Below are positions 6,081 to 9,131 of a stretch of 9,131 nt of DNA, one piece after another. The stretch is from Candidatus Babelota bacterium (GTDB taxonomy: Bacteria; Babelota; Babeliae; Babelales; Babelaceae): positions 1-9,131 of the forward strand of contig PRDV01000055.1 of NCBI GenBank assembly GCA_003174035.1. The letters run 5' to 3'. The notes below the pieces were generated by a model, which was not told where the DNA came from, ran no database searches, and worked only from the letters and a program-made list of their open reading frames with translations. Within the stretch, counting starts at the first letter, position 1. Every line of letters begins with the position of its first letter. The position numbers and the translations under genes were made by a program.

Positions 6081-8749
6081 GATTCCACTCGAGCAATTTC
6101 ATGTAATTGCCACATCAAATCGAGCGCCTGCTTTGGTGTTATTTCATTCATATCAATTGCTGCAAGCCGCGAAGCCAGCACTGCCTCCCGCTCAAGAATA
6201 GCAGATTGATCTGTGTTACCTTGGTGGGCTTGTGCATTTACCATCATCGATGATTCAGCCATCGGTAGGGCCATCTGTGTTGGAGACCCCGTTGACGGCA
6301 TCATTACGCCAGAGGAAACTGCCACCGAATCAGATAGAACAGAAGCTGTATTACTAGTGACTGGTGACTGTGTAAGTTCTTGAAGTATTTCACGAGCCCG
6401 CGCAACAATCGATGGAGGCAGCTGCGCAAGCTGCGCAACTTCAAGCCCGAAGCTTCCATCAGCAATGCCGGGTAAAATTTTATGAAGCAGGAGAATACCT
6501 GTAGCAGTTTTTGAGCTCGCTGCATAGTAGGGCTTGATCCCTGGATACCGCTCACTGAGTGCAGTCAACTCATGATAATGGGTTGCAAAAAGGCATTTCA
6601 CTTTAAGTTCTTTGTGAAGATATTCCACAACCGATTGGGCGAGAGCAAGCCCATCAAACGTGCTCGTTCCCCTCCCCACTTCATCAAGAATTACCAAACT
6701 CTGAGCTGTTGCTTGATTACAGATAATTGCTGTCTCTTCCATTTCAACCAAAAAAGTACTTTTGCCTTCTGCGACATTATCGGAAGCCCCAATGCGGGTA
6801 AATATACGATCCACAAGGGGCACATCAGCCGCAGCTGCAGGAACAAAGGACCCTACATGTGCCATGAGCGTAATCAGAGCAACTTGGCGTAAAAAGGTTG
6901 ATTTACCCCCCATGTTAGGACCTGTAATAAGCCACAAGGATTCCACGTCTGTCAAAGACAGATCATTCGGTATAAATCCCGCATGCAGCCGCATCTCTAC
7001 AACGGGGTGCCTTCCCTCTTTAATGTGTAAGGCATGTCCATCATTAAAAGCAGGCCGTACATATCTTTGCGTATAAGCTACTTGGGCAAGAGCACCGAGT
7101 GCGTCAGCATACGCAAGAGCATACGAAAGCTTTTTGAGTGAGGGCACGAAGGTTTGCACTTGTAATTTAATGCTTTCAAATACCTCCTTCTCAACTTGTA
7201 AAATCTCATTGCGAGCACGCAAAAGATCGTGTTCTAAATTTTTCAACTCTTGGATAGTAAAGCGTTCTCGGTTTGCTAACGTCTGAATACGCAGATAATC
7301 AGCAGGCACTAAATGCGCGTGAGTATTAGTTATCTCAATACCATAACCATGCACGCCATTGTAACGAATTTTTAAGGAATTAATTCCTGTTCGCTGCTGT
7401 TCTCGCAGTTCAAGCGCATAGATTTCTTGTGCTCCTCGATCGGCAAGCAATCGTAAGCGATCAAGATCTTCATGAAACCCTGCCTTCACAAGGCGTGGGA
7501 CGCTGGCATCATCATGTATGGCAGATGATACTAATTGCTCAAGCGCAGAAAAATCTGCTATTTTAGCTGCAAGTGCTTCGGCAAGTGTTAGCTCATTTCC
7601 CGCTAACAGCTTTTTCACTGAAGGCACAACGGTCAACGCTCCTAAAAGAGCTTGATAATCATGAAGATGGGCCCGCTTCAGGGCAATTCTTCCCACAATA
7701 CGCTCAAGATCTCCTACCCGTTGCAGGAGACCGCGCAGCTCAGATTTAAGAGCATTGTTGTATACAAAAAGTTCAACCATCGCAAGCCGCTCTTCTATAG
7801 CTTCTTTTTTTATAAGCGGACGTAAAAGCCATTTTTTGAGCATGCGTGAACCCATCGGGGTCACCGCCCGATCAAGCACCCCAAAAAGCGTATGCGCGAC
7901 AGAGCCGTCATGGCTATTTTTAACCAACTCTAAATTACGTTGCGTCACTGCATCAAGCATCACATAATCTTCCGGCCTGTACACCGTAAGATGCTTGAGC
8001 TCTGCAAGCCCCTGCTCATTGTTCTTTTTAAGATAGCGATGGAGGATAGTTACCGCTCCTGCAAGCGCGTCTGACGCAGGCAATGACTGCTGAAACTGTT
8101 GAGAAGCCCAGATAAGGGCTTCTTGCTTATGTTCCACAGAATAGGGCTCCTGCCAGACCGAAAATCCCTGCTGGGCTAGTATGCTCTGAAACTGTTCCCC
8201 CATCTTAGTTGCAGGGACGAGCAATTCATCTGGCATAAATCGCGTGAGTTCAGCCTCAAGAGCTCCACCAGGGTAGCTTGCAAAAAGGGTAACAAAAAGC
8301 TGTCCAGTTAAAAGTTCGGCAAACAGCAGTGCCCATGAGGTCTGGGTAGGGAAAAATACACTCAAATAGGAGGCAGATTTTTCATCGAGCAGATTACTAT
8401 CCGTAAGCGTCCCCGGAGTTAAAACGCGGGTAACCCCCCGATCTACGACTTTTCCCGGTTTGGCAACTTCAAGCTGATCACACAACGCAACTTTAAAACC
8501 AGCTTTCACCAGCTTGCTTACATAGAGATCAGCCACATGGAGCGGCACTCCACACAGGGGAATTGGTTCGCCATTATGCGTTCCCCGGCTCGTGAGCGCT
8601 ATGCCTAAAACTGTAGCTGCACGCGTGGCATCGTCAAAGAAGAGTTCATAAAAATCACCCACTTGAAACAGCAAAATAGTACTCGGATAGTTCGCTTTTA
8701 CTTCAAAATACTGTCGCATGAGCGGCGTTATGGCTTTCTCCTGGCTCAT
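6077..8749 (-). CDS. mutS: DNA mismatch repair protein MutS
   Basis: Recognises base mismatches and small loops and starts methyl- or nick-directed repair with MutL. The 890-residue protein is complete. The mismatch-reading Phe33-x-Glu35 lies in GDFYELF (31-37), followed by connector, lever and clamp domains. The ABC ATPase has Walker A GPNMGGKS (610-617), signature-region ASDNVAEGKSTF (655-666), Walker B VILDE (686-690) and FATH (721-724). After the helix-turn-helix LPPSIVARAREIL (777-789) comes a Ser/Met-rich linker (about 795-848) containing QMALPM (825-830), placed like the sliding-clamp motif QMSLL of E. coli MutS. It ends with a tetramerisation-type segment ITPKQALDLMWQL (870-882). ATG at 8749 has AAGGAAG six bases upstream. 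It is first in a pair with the M15 peptidase. A strong terminator isolates it from the upstream gene. I could not find a convincing promoter in 8750-8820. Confidence 0.98.
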   Translation of the reverse strand: MSQEKAITPLMRQYFEVKANYPSTILLFQVGDFYELFFDDATRAATVLGIALTSRGTHNGEPIPLCGVPLHVADLYVSKLVKAGFKVALCDQLEVAKPGKVVDRGVTRVLTPGTLTDSNLLDEKSASYLSVFFPTQTSWALLFAELLTGQLFVTLFASYPGGALEAELTRFMPDELLVPATKMGEQFQSILAQQGFSVWQEPYSVEHKQEALIWASQQFQQSLPASDALAGAVTILHRYLKKNNEQGLAELKHLTVYRPEDYVMLDAVTQRNLELVKNSHDGSVAHTLFGVLDRAVTPMGSRMLKKWLLRPLIKKEAIEERLAMVELFVYNNALKSELRGLLQRVGDLERIVGRIALKRAHLHDYQALLGALTVVPSVKKLLAGNELTLAEALAAKIADFSALEQLVSSAIHDDASVPRLVKAGFHEDLDRLRLLADRGAQEIYALELREQQRTGINSLKIRYNGVHGYGIEITNTHAHLVPADYLRIQTLANRERFTIQELKNLEHDLLRARNEILQVEKEVFESIKLQVQTFVPSLKKLSYALAYADALGALAQVAYTQRYVRPAFNDGHALHIKEGRHPVVEMRLHAGFIPNDLSLTDVESLWLITGPNMGGKSTFLRQVALITLMAHVGSFVPAAAADVPLVDRIFTRIGASDNVAEGKSTFLVEMEETAIICNQATAQSLVILDEVGRGTSTFDGLALAQSVVEYLHKELKVKCLFATHYHELTALSERYPGIKPYYAASSKTATGILLLHKILPGIADGSFGLEVAQLAQLPPSIVARAREILQELTQSPVTSNTASVLSDSVAVSSGVMMPSTGSPTQMALPMAESSMMVNAQAHQGNTDQSAILEREAVLASRLAAIDMNEITPKQALDLMWQLHEIARVES

Positions 8750-8820
8750 CTTCTTCCTTACGCGTTATAAGTGACTACTTTCTTTATCAGTGTAGCGATT
8801 TTTAGGAAAAACGGCAGTAG

Positions 8821-8859
8821 AAAAAGCAGGTCCGCCATAGTAGTAACTATAGCGGACCT
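8821..8859 (-). terminator. Strong intrinsic terminator between the right-edge gene and mutS
   Basis: AGGTCCGC (8828-8835) pairs perfectly with GCGGACCT (8852-8859). Past one C-A mismatch, ATAG/CTAT extends the stem around a TAGTAA loop. On the minus strand the hairpin is followed by GCTTTTTCT. It lies 23 bp after the stop of the right-edge gene and ahead of mutS, so it ends that gene's transcript and forces mutS to use its own promoter in 8750-8820. Confidence 0.88.
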
Positions 8860-8882
8860 ACAAAATAAGAGGTTTTCAAATA

Positions 8883-9131
8883 TTATAATGCTTTGGAAAC
8901 AATGCTCGTGAATAATGAACGTAGGTTATTGGAATCATTATTCTTCGCTTGCTCTGCCTCAAGAGGGCTTGGGGCGCCTTCGACAGGATCCGGAAGAACA
9001 AATCGCTTCCACGTTGGATAGATATCATCTTCACCAACTCCTTGATACCCTACTGCGCGGTGAACAATTTCAAAGTTCTCCAGAGCACTGATAATTCGAC
9101 GTAATGATGGCCTCAAAGTAATCATATCCAT
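8883..9131 (-). CDS. Unrecognised protein, C-terminal part (reaches the window edge)
   Basis: An open frame of 82 visible residues ends at a stop codon 23 bp before a strong terminator, which supports it as a real gene. An ATG sits exactly at the last bases of the window and another at 9123-9125. Neither can be tested, because the upstream sequence is missing and the frame probably continues. The visible part is soluble and mixed charge, with RPSLRRIISALENFEIVHRA near its start, a Pro-rich stretch PDPVEGAPSPLEAEQ in the middle and a helical tail SLFTSIVSKAL. I see no known motif, signal sequence or membrane span, and assign no function. Confidence 0.6.
   Translation of the reverse strand: MDMITLRPSLRRIISALENFEIVHRAVGYQGVGEDDIYPTWKRFVLPDPVEGAPSPLEAEQAKNNDSNNLRSLFTSIVSKAL

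Noticed and set aside
6762..7076. Plus-strand frame of 104 codons opposite mutS
   Set aside because: Antisense to the conserved mutS ATPase region; composition follows the opposite strand's codons.
8750..8820. mutS promoter hexamers such as TACACT or TATAAC
   Set aside because: No -35 of reasonable quality is found at 16-18 bp from either, and TATAAC is too close to the ribosome site.

Overview
This is a bacterial housekeeping stretch with one small mobile-looking accessory module. It carries six recognisable conserved genes or gene types (ssb, a pgsA-type CDP-alcohol phosphatidyltransferase, mnmA, argS, an M15 peptidase and mutS), a toxin-antitoxin pair, a small unknown membrane protein and one gene cut by the right edge. 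The genetic code is standard, since TGA is used as a stop. Promoters look like ordinary sigma-70 sites and base composition is moderate by rough count. No gene fixes the taxonomy. The MnmA N-terminal half reads, from memory, more like the plant/organelle-type branch than the E. coli type. An uncommon phylum such as Candidatus Dependentiae (Babeliae) is a guess I cannot test here.

Layout. From 1 to 2758 everything is on the minus strand. A strong promoter (TTGACG, 17 bp, TATAGT with extended TG) at 2730-2758 reads into a tightly packed operon: mnmA (tRNA 2-thiolation), pgsA-type synthase (phospholipid head group) and a 133-residue membrane-anchored coiled-coil protein. These genes abut or overlap by 4 bp. 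ssb follows with its own extended -10 promoter and a GTG start, and ends in a hairpin terminator at 47-64.

From 2793 to 5189 the plus strand carries a MazE/AbrB-like antitoxin and a Doc/Fic-type toxin overlapping by one base (TAATG), then argS. The toxin's C-terminus appears frameshifted by one extra A near 3424-3426, and the expected family tail is intact in the next frame. No terminator separates the module from argS.

From 5214 to 9131 the minus strand carries mutS followed, with an ATGA overlap, by a secreted or lipid-anchored M15 metallopeptidase. The mutS-peptidase pair converges on argS with only 24 bp between stop codons. A strong intrinsic terminator (8821-8859) separates mutS from the truncated gene upstream of it.

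Functionally the window mixes translation (argS, mnmA), DNA maintenance (ssb, mutS) and envelope genes (pgsA-type, M15 peptidase, small membrane protein). I see no CRISPR array, insertion sequence, tRNA or rRNA. The observations most worth a second look are the frameshifted toxin, the module's placement directly upstream of essential argS without a terminator, and the translational coupling of a cell-wall peptidase to mutS.
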